Positions 28,515-36,828 of a DNA stretch of 64,000 bases are shown here, piece by piece. Below the pieces are notes generated by a model that saw only the letters and a program-made list of their open reading frames with translations, was not told the DNA's origin and did no database searches. Within the stretch, counting starts at the first letter, position 1. Every line of letters begins with the position of its first letter. This stretch comes from Allobaculum mucilyticum (GTDB taxonomy: Bacteria > Bacillota_I > Bacilli_A > Erysipelotrichales > Erysipelotrichaceae). Position numbers and translations under genes: made by a program. The stretch is taken from assembly GCF_022701195.1 (NCBI RefSeq), contig NZ_CP078089.1:372001-436000 (forward strand). Reading direction: 5' to 3'.

Positions 28515-28710
28515 GTGAAAAATTATCCTTTCTGTGTGGGAACTAAAAGGATAACACATGTCCTTTTTACTTATCTAGACTATATCTAAAGCAGTTTCCA
28601 TCAAACGATCAGAGGGAAACTGCTTTTTTAACAACAACGGTTACCCACCGTTAGTGCAATAGAGCCATAAGTTTCTTCCATAACGAAGAACTGACCTTTA
28701 AAAAGCAACA

Positions 28711-28754
28711 GAGGATGAATCCCGATGATTGAACCGGGTTTCATCCTCTTTTTC
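28711..28754 (+). terminator. purCB terminator, displaced by the IS
   Basis: GAGGATGAA-T-CCCG and CGGG-TTCATCCTC pair (28711-28724 and 28735-28748), followed by TTTTTCTG. It lies 37 bases past the right-hand target duplication, so before the insertion it lay about 60 bases after the purB stop. Confidence 0.8.
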
Positions 28755-28943
28755 TGTTCTGTGTGTTTTACTGCTGTGCGGGCATTTGCAATCCGGTACT
28801 TTTATCCCCTGGACGTCAGCTGAAGAATCTTTTTGATAACAGACATCTCAAATTCCAGAATGGTCTTCTCACTGCACCAGAGAGATGAATATGTCTCGCC
28901 CAGCAATAATCAGTCCCGAGGTCCGAAGACACAGAACCAGGAA

Positions 28944-28990
28944 GACAAACAAAAAGGAGGAAGGAGAAGTTTTACTTCTTCCATTCCTCC
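28944..28990 (-). terminator. Terminator of the BlaI-like regulator gene
   Basis: On the minus strand GGAGGAATGGAAGAAG, loop TAAAA and CTTCTCCTTCCTCC are followed by TTTTTGTTTG. It begins 8 bases past the stop at 28999. Confidence 0.8.
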
Positions 28991-28998
28991 GGGTCAGT

Positions 28999-29376
28999 TC
29001 AGGCGAGATCCTGTACCTTTTCTTCTTCTTTGGTTTCTGGAGCAATCGCTGCCAGTCCTTCATCACTTGATTTTGAAAGTTCCTGGTTGAGGACTGCAAT
29101 CATCTGCTTTTTTTGCTCGTTGGTCATGAACTGAGAGAAATATTTCGTCATGGAAATTGAACTCTCGAAAAGCCGTGTGAGCGAATTCTTGTGATATCCA
29201 AAACCGGCAACCTTAACCATTCCGTAATTCTGCAGCTTACGCAGTGCAGCCAGCAGAGTGTTGCGGTTGATTTCCGGATTTGCTTCAAGGATATCATTGA
29301 ATGAGGCAGGACGATTGAGGTTCCAGATCGTTACCATAATTTCAAATTCTTTTCTTGATAAAACAACTGTTTTCAT
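28999..29376 (-). CDS. BlaI/MecI-like winged-helix regulator
   Basis: 125 residues. LSRKEFEIMVTIWNLNRPASFNDILE, NRNTLLAALRKLQNYGMV and GFGYHKNSLTRLFE follow the BlaI/CopY order of helix, helix, recognition helix and wing. The C-terminal half (residues 85-125) is a charged helix for dimer contact. AAGGA lies 9 bases before ATG 29376. No bla or cop target is adjacent; the gene is divergent from tpx across a 537-bp gap, so tpx or itself is the only nearby candidate target. Assignment rests on pattern, not on a search. Confidence 0.6.
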   Translation of the reverse strand: MKTVVLSRKEFEIMVTIWNLNRPASFNDILEANPEINRNTLLAALRKLQNYGMVKVAGFGYHKNSLTRLFESSISMTKYFSQFMTNEQKKQMIAVLNQELSKSSDEGLAAIAPETKEEEKVQDLA

Positions 29377-29913
29377 AGTTTCTGTCCTTCTGCACCTTAT
29401 CTGTATCCTTCTGTCGAAAGATTACTATTGATTTCTGATTCTGTCCACGCTTACGTTCGTCAGATCACTAATTCCTGTTGATCATTAAAAGGATACCACG
29501 AAAAAGACAAGAACACTAAACATAATATTAATGTAATAATTACTCATCGCATTGTTCTTAAATCTATATGAATATAATTTCCCATAATCTTGTAGAACTG
29601 TGGCATGAGAATTATTTTAAAACATAATTATTGATTGAATGTCTTTTTCTGTAACACGGTCCGTTCCGGCTGATTCACTGTGCACGGGGGCATGCAAAGT
29701 CAGGATAAATGCCGGAAACCCATACCGGTCCCGTCTGTCCGGAAAGCAGGCATCGCGCTTGTTCATGACAAATCATTCAGGAAAATAAAATCGTGATCCT
29801 GGCAGAGCAGACCATACCTGGCCGCATGAGACAGAATTCAGGCGTTCCTGTATTTACTCTCTACCAGATCATCTTTAAAAGTTTCTTAATTTTCTTTAAG
29901 AAGGAGACAAAAC
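29377..29913. other. Intergenic region between regulator and tpx
   Basis: 537 bases without a supported gene. Positions about 29500-29650 are very A/T-rich and include an inverted repeat AATTAT-N8-ATAATT near 29610-29630 that could be an operator. A poly-purine AAGAAGGAG ribosome site for tpx lies at about 29900. I see no clear promoter for tpx and no RNA gene. Confidence 0.4.
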
Positions 29914-30405
29914 ATGACGACTTTTCTGAACCAGCCCGTCACCCTGGAAGGCAGACAGCCTTCAGTCGGTGAAACAATGCCCGATTTTACCGTTCTCGAT
30001 GCCTCAATGAATCCAGTAGATCCTGTAAAAATCCCAGGAAAGAAAATTATACTCTCGGTACCCTCACTCGATACACCGGTATGCTCTCTCGAACTGGGCA
30101 AATTTCTCCACTACATGAAAAATAACCCGCAGATAAAGGTGATCTCAGTCTCCGAAGATCTGCCCTTCGCTCTGGCACGCTGGAACAAAGCGCAGGAGAA
30201 CGAAGGAACAATCCTGACGACCAGCGACTTCCCGGCTCAGGACTTTTCTTCGAAAACCGGAACCCGCATGAAAGAGAATGGCCTGCTCACCCGCGCTGCA
30301 TTCGTTGTAGATGAAGATGGAAAAATCATCTACGAGCAGTTTGTCGATGAAGTCAGCCACGAACCCGACTACATCAAAATTCTTGAAGCAGCCGGACTGC
30401 AGTAA
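29914..30405 (+). CDS. tpx: Thiol peroxidase (Tpx family), single-cysteine variant
   Basis: 163 residues of the peroxiredoxin Tpx class, which reduces hydroperoxides with electrons from thioredoxin. The peroxidatic motif is PSLDTPVCS (Cys about residue 58), and VSEDLPFALARW, SDFPAQDF, LLTRAAFVVDEDGKIIYEQ follow the family. The usual resolving Cys (RWC or RFC) is Asn here (ARWNKAQ) and the protein has no other cysteine, so it should act as a one-Cys enzyme or need an outside thiol. AAGAAGGAGA precedes ATG 29914. A terminator follows. Confidence 0.93.
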   Translation: MTTFLNQPVTLEGRQPSVGETMPDFTVLDASMNPVDPVKIPGKKIILSVPSLDTPVCSLELGKFLHYMKNNPQIKVISVSEDLPFALARWNKAQENEGTILTTSDFPAQDFSSKTGTRMKENGLLTRAAFVVDEDGKIIYEQFVDEVSHEPDYIKILEAAGLQ

Positions 30406-30429
30406 GCAAAACGGAATACGCTCATACTG

Positions 30430-30464
30430 GCGCCCTCTGCCCTAAGGCCTGGGCGCTTTTCTTC
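30430..30464 (+). terminator. tpx terminator
   Basis: GCGCCC (30430-30435) and GGGCGC (30451-30456), followed by TTTTCTTCT; 25 bases after the tpx stop. Confidence 0.75.
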
Positions 30465-30614
30465 TACCCTGACTGATAGCCTGCCATATGTTTTTTCTTC
30501 CTTACTGCGCCTGTTTGCAGCTCCTGTGGGGGCGTTTATCCTTTCCTGTTTCGTCCTCTTTCCTTTTTTCTCTTTCTTCCTGGCTGATTTCTTCCCGTCA
30601 GTTGTCTTTAAGGC

Positions 30615-30646
30615 ATGAAAAAGCCAGTCAGAAATTCTGGCTGGCT
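30615..30646 (-). terminator. infC-rpmI-rplT operon terminator
   Basis: On the minus strand AGCCAGCCAGAA and TTCTGACTGGCT pair with one mismatch (plus 30622-30646), followed by TTTTTC. It lies 33 bases past the rplT stop. Confidence 0.8.
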
Positions 30647-30678
30647 ATAAATTGATGTGTGATTGAATTCAGTCTGAA

Positions 30679-31041
30679 TTAAGCAGCTGCAAGAGCGGCT
30701 TTTGCTTCATCAACAACTTTTGTGAATGCTTCTGCATCATGGATAGCCATTTCAGAAAGCATTTTGCGGTTGATGTCGATGTTGGCAAGTTTCAGGCCAT
30801 GCATCAGTCTGGAATAGGAAATGTCGTTCAGACGGGCTGCCGCATTGATACGGGCAATCCAGATTTTGCGCATGTTGCCTTTCAGTTTGCGACGGTCATT
30901 GTAAGCATATTTGAAGCTGTGCATGACCTGCTCATTGGCAGTTTTGTAAAGGGTATGTTTGCTTCCAAAGTAGCCTTTGGCCAGCTTAAGGACTTTTTTT
31001 CTTCTTCTGCGGGAAACGATTCCGCCTTTTACTCTTGGCAT
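30679..31041 (-). CDS. rplT: Ribosomal protein L20
   Basis: 120 residues, very basic, normal length. [54 protein letters not shown] and [24 protein letters not shown] are near-universal L20 blocks. It binds 23S rRNA early in 50S assembly and in Firmicutes also represses its own operon through the leader. AGGAGGAG lies before ATG 31041. It is last in infC-rpmI-rplT. Confidence 0.98.
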   Translation of the reverse strand: MPRVKGGIVSRRRRKKVLKLAKGYFGSKHTLYKTANEQVMHSFKYAYNDRRKLKGNMRKIWIARINAAARLNDISYSRLMHGLKLANIDINRKMLSEMAIHDAEAFTKVVDEAKAALAAA

Positions 31042-31067
31042 AAGTTAATCTCCTCCTGTTTTTCGGT

Positions 31068-31262
31068 TTACTTTACAAGCATGTCTTTGATGCGCTTGTA
31101 ATCGGTAGCGTCAACGGTACCAGATTTGGCGAGGTGACGTCTCTGGTCTTTGGTTTTACCGTGGAAACGGTGAGATGTGTAAGCGTGATGTCTTTTCAGT
31201 TTTCCGGATCCCGTTTTCTTGACACGTTTGGCCAGACCTCTGTGGCTTTTCATTTTTGGCAT
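31068..31262 (-). CDS. rpmI: Ribosomal protein L35
   Basis: 64 residues: [36 protein letters not shown] and KRHLAKSG-like [14 protein letters not shown], typical of L35. GGAGGAAA precedes ATG 31262. It lies between infC and rplT with gaps of 13 and 26 bases. Confidence 0.98.
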   Translation of the reverse strand: MPKMKSHRGLAKRVKKTGSGKLKRHHAYTSHRFHGKTKDQRRHLAKSGTVDATDYKRIKDMLVK

Positions 31263-31275
31263 GGTATTTCCTCCT

Positions 31276-31887
31276 TTATTGCTTTTCGGACTGCTTTTCA
31301 GGACTCTTAGGTTTCGCTTCAGCAGCTGCCGCAGGAGCAGCAGCCTGCTTCTTCTTTTGGGGCGCAAGTACAAGCGACATGGTGTTGCCTTCAAGTGAAG
31401 GTCTCTTTTCCACGATCGCGATGTCTTTGACCTTATCGAGGAAGTCGTTCATAATCTGACGTCCGACATCCTGCCGGGTCATCATACGTCCGCGGAATCG
31501 CATATCAATTTTGACTTTCATCCCCTGCTCGATCCATTTGCGGGCCTGACGCAGTTTTGTTTCAAAGTCATGCGTATCGACGACAGGCGACAGGCGAAGC
31601 GCCTTGAGCTCTACAGTATGCTGTTTTCTCTTTGCTTCTTTCTCTTTTTTCTGCTGCTCGAAATGGTATTTGCCATAGTCGAGGATTTTGCAGACAGCTG
31701 GACGAGCTTTGGGAGCAACGCAGAGCAGATCAAGGTTCTGTCTGTAAGCAAGTTCAAGCGCTTCCCTGCGCGATTTAACTCCCAGCTGATTGCCTTTCGC
31801 GTCGATTACAAGGACTTCGCGAAAAGGAATCTTATCATTGAACAGGTCGTTGTTAACGTTGTTCGGGGCTACTTTTCGATTATTGAT
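31276..31887 (-). CDS. infC: Translation initiation factor IF-3
   Basis: About 203 residues. IF3-N block [26 protein letters not shown], linker [19 protein letters not shown]3-C blocks [41 protein letters not shown], then an unusual 30-residue Ala/Lys/Pro tail ([17 protein letters not shown]). I place the start at ATC 31887: AAAGGAAGG lies 9 bases before it, while the upstream in-frame ATG at 31908 precedes that site and has no ribosome site of its own. A rare start codon is a known self-control device of infC. Confidence 0.9.
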   Translation of the reverse strand: MNNRKVAPNNVNNDLFNDKIPFREVLVIDAKGNQLGVKSRREALELAYRQNLDLLCVAPKARPAVCKILDYGKYHFEQQKKEKEAKRKQHTVELKALRLSPVVDTHDFETKLRQARKWIEQGMKVKIDMRFRGRMMTRQDVGRQIMNDFLDKVKDIAIVEKRPSLEGNTMSLVLAPQKKKQAAAPAAAAEAKPKSPEKQSEKQ

Positions 31888-31959
31888 AAGTGAATACCTT
31901 CCTTTCATGAACGGTGAACGAACTGTGCAGGACACAGTCTGGAATGGTGTATTCCGGGG

Positions 31960-32110
31960 CGTTCACTCCCCTGCCCATCTTCTTCAGAGACTCTGAAGAA
32001 GATGGCGGCATAAAAAAATGGGCGCAAAGCGCACCCTTGTCCAGTCAAATCGAATCGTTCAGGATTACGAACTGGCGTTGACCCATGCATTTCAGTATGC
32101 ATCAGGTGAG
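31960..32110 (-). promoter_or_regulatory. infC leader with attenuator (L20-leader type)
   Basis: Upstream of infC on the minus strand a terminator GGGTGCGC-TTT-GCGCCC plus ATTTTTTTA (plus 32012-32036) is followed by a near-perfect palindrome with 15-bp arms (plus 31975-31989 and 31991-32005). Position and terminator fit the Firmicute L20 autoregulatory leader. I recognise the layout, not the L20-binding core itself. Confidence 0.6.
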
Positions 32111-32427
32111 AAGGGGCTTCTTCTTTCCATTTCTTACTTGTGGATCATATCATAATCCTGTCTCTGTTGTCAAACCTTTTTCTCATCGCATTTTCGCCAG
32201 GTCGGACGGCCAGTCTATGATCCATTTCTGCGATCCATTATAGAAGAAAACGTCTCTCTTTGCGCTTACAGAATTCCTGCATTCCCTGTCTGTTTATTTC
32301 AGAGCCCCCGATCCGTCTGCAGGCTTTTATTCCCCCCCTTTGGCGGCCCATATACGGACCGAGTTTTCTTGTTATTTTGATCGATTTATTCACAATTCGT
32401 TTTTTTAATTTTTTTGTTTCGAATCTG

Positions 32428-32455
32428 TTGAAATGCCGCTCAGGTGTGTTATTAT
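32428..32455 (+). promoter_or_regulatory. tRNA-Lys promoter
   Basis: TTGAAA (32428-32433), 16-base spacer, TATTAT (32450-32455), 14 bases before the tRNA. Confidence 0.65.
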
Positions 32456-32469
32456 GTTCAGGCAATCAC

Positions 32470-32545
32470 GGATCCTTAGCTCAGCTGGCAGAGCAACTGA
32501 CTCTTAATCAGTGGGTCTAGGGTTCGAATCCCTAAGGATCCACCA
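32470..32545 (+). tRNA. tRNA-Lys, anticodon CTT
   Basis: A full cloverleaf is visible: acceptor GGATCCT with AGGATCC, D stem GCTC/GAGC, anticodon stem ACTGA/TCAGT around CTCTTAA, T arm TAGGG-TTCGAAT-CCCTA, discriminator A and encoded CCA (32543-32545). Anticodon CTT reads AAG. It has its own promoter and terminator. Confidence 0.97.
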
Positions 32546-32558
32546 TTTTGCAAGAAGC

Positions 32559-32594
32559 GCCGAATTCCATATGGAATTCGGCTTTTTCTTTTTT
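32559..32594 (+). terminator. tRNA-Lys terminator
   Basis: GCCGAATTCCAT (32559-32570) and ATGGAATTCGGC (32571-32582), followed by TTTTTCTTTTTT, 13 bases past the CCA. Confidence 0.9.
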
Positions 32595-32712
32595 CTCTCC
32601 TTTTTCCCCTTTCTTTTTCCTCTATCGGCCAGATTCAGTGAAAGCGAAAAGAAAGAAGAAAGGCGCAAAAGAAAAACGCCCGAAGGCGTTTGATATAAAT
32701 TTCGAATTTCTG

Positions 32713-33435
32713 CTACTGAAGCATTTCCATGTACGCTCTTGGATCGACTGTCTTGATCCAGCGCATCAGATCCGAATCGCCGCTCTGGTTCCGCGATGAA
32801 TGGCGCAGCAGCGAGCTGATGCCGATATCGCGCAGATACAGCCAGACACCAATGCCGATCACGCCGGCAATCAGTGCCATCATCAGCGTCATCAGAAAGG
32901 AGCGTCTGTGCAGGAAGAGAACCGATCCGATAAACCAGATGGCATTCAGACCGAATACGGACCAGCCGGTCAGAATCGTCTGAACGCTCAGAATGCAGGT
33001 TGCCAGGATGAAGCCCATGATCGAATCATCTTTTGCCCAGTGAACAAACGGAGCAAGCAGCGAACTTGCCGCTCCGGCTGCTCCCCAGAACACGAAGAGA
33101 CGTTTAAGCAGAATGCCATTCACCATCCAGGAGTACCAGTAATAGGAAACGTCCATAAAGCTGAAAAACAGAAGAACGTTCATGAATGCCGCAAACTTGT
33201 TTTTGGAATAGACAGAAATACCGATCGCACACATCATCCAGAATGGAAGATCCGAAAGCGAACGGGCCAGATCGCCCATCAGCTCTGTTCCGGGATGCAG
33301 GTCGATATACCGGGCAAATACGCCTAATGCCAGGCCGAGCAGACTGTACAGGGCACCCTGCAGAATCCAGGGAATACCTTTCGAGTGTCTCGAATCGGCT
33401 GGTTCAATATAATTGTCATAGTGAGTACGGGACAC
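32713..33435 (-). CDS. Polytopic membrane protein, unknown function
   Basis: 240 residues with about six or seven hydrophobic helices (WILQGALYSLLGLALGVFA, FWMMCAIGISVY, AFMNVLLFFSFMDVSYYWY, FVFWGAAGAASSLLA, IMGFILATCILSV, MTLMMALIAGVIGIGVWLY) and a soluble C-terminal 40 residues. No transporter or enzyme motif is visible. The stop is 168 bases beyond the tRNA. GGAGGT lies before ATG 33435. It is divergent from the phosphatase gene at 33562. Confidence 0.65.
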   Translation of the reverse strand: MSRTHYDNYIEPADSRHSKGIPWILQGALYSLLGLALGVFARYIDLHPGTELMGDLARSLSDLPFWMMCAIGISVYSKNKFAAFMNVLLFFSFMDVSYYWYSWMVNGILLKRLFVFWGAAGAASSLLAPFVHWAKDDSIMGFILATCILSVQTILTGWSVFGLNAIWFIGSVLFLHRRSFLMTLMMALIAGVIGIGVWLYLRDIGISSLLRHSSRNQSGDSDLMRWIKTVDPRAYMEMLQ

Positions 33436-33561
33436 AGATCCACCTCCAGTTTCTCTGACTGCCTGAGTCTTCAGGCAGAACTCTCATAAACCGATATACC
33501 AGCAGAATCTTACAGATTCCTGATGAAAATACTAAGCTCGCAGAAAGGAGTGCAGTGAATT

Positions 33562-34167
33562 TTGAAACTATATATGATCCGGCATGGTCAGACAAGCCGG
33601 AACCTTGAAAACCGCGTCCTTGGCCGCAGCGACCTGCCCCTGGACGAAACCGGTCTGAATCAGGCCAGAGCGGCTGCCAGGTCTTTAGCGGACGTGGAGT
33701 TTACAGCCGTCTATTCATCACCGATGCACCGGGCGATGCAGACTGCACAGGCCATCATGGATGCAAACCATCATCCAAAAAAAATTCAGAGCGTACCGGC
33801 TCTGATTGAGCAGAATTTCGGCGTATTCGAAGCGTATCCAAGAGACGATGCCCAGTACCAGAGCGAAAAGCATCAGTACTTCAAGCCATTTGAAAACGGC
33901 GAATCCTTTCTGGATGTCGCTGCCAGAGTCTATTCTTTCCTCGATCAGCTGATCGCATCATCCTCTCCGGATGAGGCCGTTCTTATTGTTGCGCATGGCG
34001 GAGTGTGCCGGGTCATCGAAAACTACTTCCATGGCATGGACAACGAAGAATTCGCTTCCTATTTCCTGAAAAACTGTGAAATCCGCCAGTTCGATACAGC
34101 CGATCTTCACCGGGATACGCTGAAACCTCTTGAAGAACAGAAAGAGAGCGGCTCATGCAGCCGTTAA
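33562..34167 (+). CDS. Histidine phosphatase family protein (phosphoglycerate mutase-like)
   Basis: 201 residues. Catalytic YMIRHGQTSRN at the N-terminus (His about residue 8), YSSPMHRAMQTAQAI with the conserved Arg, and the second His in VLIVAHGGVCRVI (about 149). Members remove phosphate from small molecules; the substrate is not known. I accept TTG 33562 with AGGAG 11 bases upstream; ATG 33574 would cut into the conserved RHG strand. The stop overlaps the next gene by 13 bases, so the two are probably co-translated. Confidence 0.9.
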   Translation: MKLYMIRHGQTSRNLENRVLGRSDLPLDETGLNQARAAARSLADVEFTAVYSSPMHRAMQTAQAIMDANHHPKKIQSVPALIEQNFGVFEAYPRDDAQYQSEKHQYFKPFENGESFLDVAARVYSFLDQLIASSSPDEAVLIVAHGGVCRVIENYFHGMDNEEFASYFLKNCEIRQFDTADLHRDTLKPLEEQKESGSCSR

Positions 34168-36662
34168 CAACCGGCATTCTTGCTCATGTCGATGCCGGAA
34201 AGACAACCTGTATTGAAAGCATGCTCTTTACAGCCGGCGTTCTGAAAAAAGCAGGACGCGTCGATCATCAGGATGCCTTTCTCGATTTTGATGAGCAGGA
34301 ACGCTCGAGAAAAATTACGATCTACTCCAAACAGGCCGGTCTGCCCTGGAAAAATCGGGCGATCGATGTCATCGATACCCCGGGTCATGCGGATTTTTCG
34401 GCAGAGATGGAGCGGACACTCTCCATTCTCGATACCGCAATCGTTCTGGTCAGCGCATTAGACGGCGTCCAGTCCCATACGCGTACAATCTGGAAATGTC
34501 TGGATGCCTATCAGGTTCCGGCAATTCTGTTTGTCAACAAGATGGATATCACGACTCGAACAAAAGACGAACTGCTTGAAGACCTGCGCAAAAACCTGTC
34601 TGAACATATCGTCGACTTAGAATCCGATGACGCGATCGAACAGTTTGCGGCTCTCGATGAAGACCTTCTCGAAGAATTTGCACAAACAGGAACGCTCTCC
34701 AGAGAGTCCATGATTTCTGCCGTCCAGTCGCGCAAAGCTTATCCGGTCCTGTTCGGCTCTGCCCTGAAGAATGACAACATTGCAGCTCTGCTTGATGCGC
34801 TGACGATTTATTCTCCGCCAAAAGAGTATCCGGAAGAATTCGGCGCCCGGGTCTATAAAGTCACCGGCGATGCATCCAATCCGCTTGTCCATATGAAAAT
34901 TACTGGCGGCAAGCTGCATGTCCGTGATTCGATCGGCGATCAGAAAGTCAATCAGATTCTGATTGTTCATGGTCAGTCTCAGAAGGCTGTGCAGGAAGCA
35001 GAAGCCGGTCAGGTTGTCAGCGTTAAAGGTCTGGACGGACTTCAGGCCGGCGATGGTCTGGGCATCGAAAAGCATTCGGCTGCCCCGCTGCTCTGTGCCA
35101 GCCTGAATTACGAGCTGATCCTGCCCGATGGTGTCGATCCGGTTTCCATGATGAGCGGTCTGCGGACGCTGATGATGGAAGATCCGTCTTTGCAGATTGA
35201 ATTCAATGAAGCCAGTCAGGCGATTACGATCCGGCTGATGGGCGAGATCCAGAAAGAAATCCTCAAAAAGCGGATCGAAGAGAAAACCGGCGTCTCTGTA
35301 GAATTTGGCACCGGAAAAATTGTCTGCCTGGAAACCATCACCGAACCTGTCTTCGGCTACGGCCACTTTGAACCGCTCCGTCACTATGCAGAGGTTCATC
35401 TGCTGCTTGAACCTGGCAAGCGCGGTTCAGGAATGACCTACTCTTCCCGTGTTCCGCGCGATGTTCTCTCTTTAACCGTTCAGCGCCAGATTCTCAGTGC
35501 GCTGTCTGATCATACCCCTAGAGGTATTCTTGGCGGATTTGCCCTGACGGATGTTCATGTCATTCTTGCAGCCGCAAGAGTCCATCAGAAACATACCCAG
35601 GGCGGCGACCTGCGCCAGGCAGCTGACCGTGCACTGCGTCAGGGTCTGATGAAAGCTGACTCAGTTCTGCTTGAACCGTTTATCCATTTTGAAATTGAAA
35701 CGCCATCCGAATCTCTCTCCCGCATTCTGTTCGAACTCGAATCCCGTCAGGCCTCTGTACAGGTTGAAGAACAGAATGACGCCCGTATGAAAGTGAGTGG
35801 ACGCGGTCCGCTGCGCCTGCTGATGAACTTTGGCAGCGAGCTGCCTTCCCTCTCCAAAGGACGGGCTTCGTCGACAATCGAAAACGACGGCTATGACGTA
35901 TGCAGCTCACCTGAAGAAATCCTCGAACAGCGCGCCTATGATCCGGAACTTGACCGCCGTCATCCGGTCGGTTCAGTCTTCTGTTCCAATGGTGCCGGTC
36001 ATTACGTCCCCTGGGATGAAGTAGAAGACCATCTGCATATCCCTGTTGTGAGCGATTCTTCCACAGTCGTCAGCACCTCGGTCAACTCGGGAAAAGTCAC
36101 GCAGGAAGAACTCAACCGCGTCTTCAATATGGCTGGCGGTTCGAACTCCAACACGAAAAAAGCGGCATCCAAACCAAAGCGCACCGAGCTTTCTCTGGAG
36201 CCGTCCAATGTAAAAACCTTCTCTTCCCTGCCGACGGTATTAATTGTCGATGGCTACAATATGATCTATTCCTGGCCCTCTTTAGCCCAAGCCCGCGCTC
36301 ATTCGCTCTTTGCGGCCAGAGAACAGCTGATTTCTATGCTGACAAACTATCAGGGCTATAAGGGCTTCTCGCTGATGGTTGTCTTTGACGGAAACCACCG
36401 CAAGGATAATCCGGGATCGACTTCCCGCAACGGCTCAGCATCGATCATCTATACGCCTTCCGGTATGAATGCCGATTCCTGGATTGAAAAGAAGACGGCA
36501 GATCTGAAAGGCAAGTTCCGCGTGATTGCCGCGACCAGCGATGCGCTGATCCAGAACTCTGTCATCAGCCACGGAGCCATCCGAATCTCTGCCCGAGAGC
36601 TTGAACGTCAGGTTCTTTCGGTCAATGCCAGTGCGTTCAAGGCTCTTAAAGAAATCCGCTGA
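34155..36662 (+). CDS. TetM/EF-G-like translational GTPase fused to a Rae1/YacP-type NYN ribonuclease domain
   Basis: 835 residues. Residues 1-645 are a ribosomal-protection-type GTPase: G1 AHVDAGKTT, switch I SRKITIYSKQ, G3 DTPGHADF, G4 NKMD, G5 GSALK, then EF-G domains II-V ending like TetM (LSKGRASSTIENDGYDV). A 45-residue linker leads to residues 692-825, a YacP/Rae1 NYN domain: LIVDGYNMIYSWP, AREQLISMLTNYQGYKG, VVFDGN, ADSWIEKK, ATSD and ISARELERQV; acidic residues at 699, 745, 774 and 796 match the family's catalytic set. Rae1 of Bacillus cuts mRNA in the ribosomal A site, the site EF-G-like factors enter. I infer a ribosome-docked mRNA endonuclease; tetracycline protection is not shown. 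The start overlaps the phosphatase gene. Confidence 0.88.
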   Translation: MQPLTTGILAHVDAGKTTCIESMLFTAGVLKKAGRVDHQDAFLDFDEQERSRKITIYSKQAGLPWKNRAIDVIDTPGHADFSAEMERTLSILDTAIVLVSALDGVQSHTRTIWKCLDAYQVPAILFVNKMDITTRTKDELLEDLRKNLSEHIVDLESDDAIEQFAALDEDLLEEFAQTGTLSRESMISAVQSRKAYPVLFGSALKNDNIAALLDALTIYSPPKEYPEEFGARVYKVTGDASNPLVHMKITGGKLHVRDSIGDQKVNQILIVHGQSQKAVQEAEAGQVVSVKGLDGLQAGDGLGIEKHSAAPLLCASLNYELILPDGVDPVSMMSGLRTLMMEDPSLQIEFNEASQAITIRLMGEIQKEILKKRIEEKTGVSVEFGTGKIVCLETITEPVFGYGHFEPLRHYAEVHLLLEPGKRGSGMTYSSRVPRDVLSLTVQRQILSALSDHTPRGILGGFALTDVHVILAAARVHQKHTQGGDLRQAADRALRQGLMKADSVLLEPFIHFEIETPSESLSRILFELESRQASVQVEEQNDARMKVSGRGPLRLLMNFGSELPSLSKGRASSTIENDGYDVCSSPEEILEQRAYDPELDRRHPVGSVFCSNGAGHYVPWDEVEDHLHIPVVSDSSTVVSTSVNSGKVTQEELNRVFNMAGGSNSNTKKAASKPKRTELSLEPSNVKTFSSLPTVLIVDGYNMIYSWPSLAQARAHSLFAAREQLISMLTNYQGYKGFSLMVVFDGNHRKDNPGSTSRNGSASIIYTPSGMNADSWIEKKTADLKGKFRVIAATSDALIQNSVISHGAIRISARELERQVLSVNASAFKALKEIR

Positions 36663-36750
36663 TGTCCCTGCTGTCTCTTCTTTTCAGAAATAGAAAAGCA
36701 GAAATCGGGAATATAGAGGTTTCAACAATTCAGAACCAGTAACAGAAAAC

Positions 36751-36785
36751 AGCGCCTGACTGCTCAGATCGAGCGGTCAGGCGCT
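36751..36785 (-). terminator. Hairpin between convergent genes
   Basis: AGCGCCTGAC (36751-36760) and GTCAGGCGCT (36776-36785) with an inner GCTC/GAGC pair. On the minus strand it is followed by GTTTTCTG, so it probably ends the lipoprotein gene at 36829; it could also slow plus-strand transcripts. Confidence 0.65.
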
Positions 36786-36828
36786 TATGTGTTTGAAATT
36801 GTAATTACTCAGATCATCGGATTTCCGG

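Larger units (their letters stand above)
26959..28666 (-). mobile_element. ISL3-family insertion sequence (1708 bp, complete)
   Basis: A perfect 8-bp target duplication ATAAGTTT (26951-26958 and 28667-28674) gives the boundaries and has the length typical of ISL3. The ends are imperfect inverted repeats: minus-strand end GGCTCTATTGCACTAACGG and opposite end GAGGCAATTGCGCTTCGGG, both running into TGGGTAA. One transposase is carried. The 240 bases between the transposase stop and the left end hold large palindromic structure. The duplication includes the purB stop codon. Confidence 0.93.

Noticed and set aside
34155-36662. Plain tetracycline resistance gene (tetM class)
   Set aside because: The GTPase is only distantly TetM-like and carries an extra nuclease domain; resistance cannot be claimed.
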